DNA of 64,000 bases from the NCBI RefSeq assembly GCF_029784135.1, contig NC_073744.1, forward strand, positions 31,230,981 to 31,294,980, in the 5' to 3' direction. Both the position numbers and the translations under genes were made by a program. The DNA comes from Toxorhynchites rutilus septentrionalis (Eukaryota > Arthropoda > Insecta > Diptera > Culicidae). Shown in pieces: positions 62,571 through 64,000 of the stretch. The notes below the pieces were generated by a model. That model saw only the letters and a program-made list of their open reading frames with translations. It was not told the origin of the DNA and did no database searches. The number at the start of each line of letters is the position of its first letter. The stretch's first letter is position 1.

Positions 62571-62927
62571 TCATTCTTTTGGATGTATGATATCGGTCAT
62601 ATCCGCAGTCTGCTCCATTGTCCATCTCACATCCCATCTCTTTGTACGTCGGGTTCGATAAATGTTGTGTACGAAATGAACGAATGTAAAATCTTCTTTT
62701 GGTCCAAAATTTACAGCTGGATCTTCACTCAAATCCTGAAACAATAGAGTTTGTATCACTGGTTTCCTTAGAATGAAAGTTAGATGGTAGTGATTTGTTA
62801 TTTTTTCTTACTATATTGTTTCTCTCTGTATTTTCATAGCCGTCACTATCATGACCTGATTCCAGGAGCTTCAAATTACGAAAACCAGCATCCTCACCAA
62901 AAAATTTGTTCGGAATGTCAACCGCCT
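62571..62927 (-). CDS. Last two exons of an unidentified minus-strand gene
   Basis: Exon a, 62927-62812 (acceptor TTTCCAG|AAGGCG, donor ATA|GTAAGA), and exon b, 62735-62571 (acceptor TTTCAG|GATTTG, stop TGA), join in phase 0 with a 76-bp intron. Exon a reads KAVDIPNKFFGEDAGFRNLK, LLESGHDSDGYENTERN. Exon b reads DLSEDPAVNFGPKEDFTFVH, then FVHNIYRTRRTKRWDVRWTM and EQTADMTDIIHPKE. The acidic serine-rich part and basic RTRRTKRWDVRW patch are clear, but I cannot name the protein. Matching phases, good splice sites and the poly(A) signal argue for a real gene entering from beyond 62.93 kb. No further exon was found up to 64 kb. Confidence 0.6.
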
Positions 62928-63472
62928 TCTGGAAATCTATAAATATTTATTATTACAAAAAAATACAGGAAAACTATTGTAGTCCAACCGTAAAATTGTA
63001 TATCGAACCTTTTTTTCAGAACACTATTTAATCAGTTAATTTATTTATGGCTTGTTTTTAACTTGCTTTTTGACATTTGAACAAAGTTGAAGGGGTGATC
63101 CGTATGGGTTTTCCATGAATTCAATCACCCCTCGAAAAAAGCGAAGATTTAAACAGGCAGCTGAAATGACATCAGAATCCAACAGTCAAGTAAATTCACA
63201 ATATATAAACTTCCGAAATAATACTTCAGAGCAGAATCACAGAAAAACAACACAAGACGAATGGAACCCACAACAGATGTTTGACATTTGTTGAAAATAG
63301 CAACACTTGGCTCGGCTGCTATCGCGTTGCCAAATTTGTTAACTCACTATTCACCGAGAGGCAGATTACAATTTCCCACACCTGTACCGCAACCACCAGT
63401 GGGGTTGCTGCGTTATGGTGAGGGTTGTCAAAATGTCTGTAACAACGCTTTGGTGCGGGTGCCCTTATCTTA
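62928..63472. other. Intron or flank; no exon seen
   Basis: AT-rich start, then a GC-richer stretch (63290-63470) with a plus frame at 63288-63473 that has no motif. Confidence 0.35.
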
Positions 63473-64000
63473 AGCGGACCTTACACGGTCAACTTTATTG
63501 ACAATATGATGACATTTGAGAGCATAATGACAGCTGAACATGGCCGACGACGCAGAAATCCGGATTTTCTGATTTTCGAGCATCAATATCGTGACATTTC
63601 ATATAGATGCATGATGTTGACGTTTTACCTCACGGACTTCCAGAGTGAGTTGCCAGATATGCAAGCGCACATTTAATTTTTGTTAGTCTTTTTTGCGATT
63701 GCAATTAAAATTTATAAACTACTGAAATTGTAGGAATCATAAATGGAAGCTTTTGGTTTGGAAAACCGATACTTTGAATAGCAAAATACGGTACTTTTCA
63801 CGATACAAATCAAAACTTCAAAGTAAACTGACAATGATGGTGAGAGAGTGGATGAAACTTAACAACGTTTTAGGAATTTTTTAACGTTGAACTCGGTCAT
63901 TCTTTGCGCTAGTGAGCGGGGTGTGTGTTTCTTCACACTCCGCTATAAAATTTGGAGAATGAGAAGATCTGGGGAAATCACAGATGAAAAAAACATCATG
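63473..64000 (-). mobile_element. TTAA-ended DNA element, partial (runs off the window)
   Basis: The end TTAAGCGGACCTTACACGGTCAA at 63470 and the following CGACGACGCAGAAATCCGG match the right end of 25490-26995 in reverse. Further on, AAGCTTTTGGTTTGGAAAAC and ATAGCAAAATACGGTACTTT match 25490-25760 in reverse. The element is not complete here and no frame is seen. Confidence 0.6.

Overview
The window looks like an intergenic, transposon-dense stretch of a culicine mosquito genome, most likely Aedes. The evidence is AT-rich eukaryotic DNA with short GT-AG introns, two copies of a tRNA-derived SINE that I recognise as Feilai-like, non-LTR elements with an RNase H domain, and very many MITEs. The species call is inference from remembered repeat families, not from a search. 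There is no bacterial gene organisation, no operon and no CRISPR array.

The main gene content is a set of five related zinc-finger loci, all on the plus strand: A (8.16-8.82 kb), B (17.18-20.53 kb), C (27.08-28.59 kb), D (37.21-39.73 kb) and E (54.43-56.18 kb). The most complete (D, E) have a tiny first exon coding for about 7.7 codons, then an exon with a ZAD-like CxxC...CxxC domain and an acidic linker, then a long train of about 84-bp exons. Nearly every such exon codes for one C2H2 finger. Each is separated from the next by a phase-1 intron of about 50-65 bp, always at the same place in the TGERP linker. The last exon carries two fingers and a basic or acidic tail. Only D keeps both ends. 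A, B, C and E are truncated or split by transposons. D itself has a 23-bp intron remnant and a hybrid finger made partly from former intron sequence.

Between these loci the DNA is built from mobile elements, many nested. They include a 5'-truncated non-LTR retrotransposon with an open reverse transcriptase-RNase H frame (0.18-2.94 kb) and four decayed relatives; a 3.8-kb hAT element with an exact 8-bp target duplication and an internal six-copy 118-bp satellite (50.18-54.00 kb); a PIF/Harbinger-type element with a Myb/SANT-like gene (42.39-43.84 kb); a long-arm inverted-repeat element (28.92-31.64 kb); a TIR element carrying a histone H4 pseudogene with promoter and stem-loop remains (32.92-36.99 kb); mariner, pogo and piggyBac transposase fragments; foldback elements at both ends of the window; tRNA-derived SINEs; and many MITEs with TA, TAA/TTA, TTT, AGT or TTAA duplications.

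On the minus strand at the right edge are two phase-matched exons ending in a stop and a poly(A) signal (62.57-62.93 kb), a further exon-like frame (62.0-62.4 kb) and one isolated exon-like frame at 14.3 kb. They look like host coding sequence, but I do not recognise the proteins. The likely function of the window, if any, lies in the ZAD-zinc-finger array, presumably DNA-binding transcriptional regulators of a rapidly evolving family. Transposons have both spread these copies apart and broken most of them.
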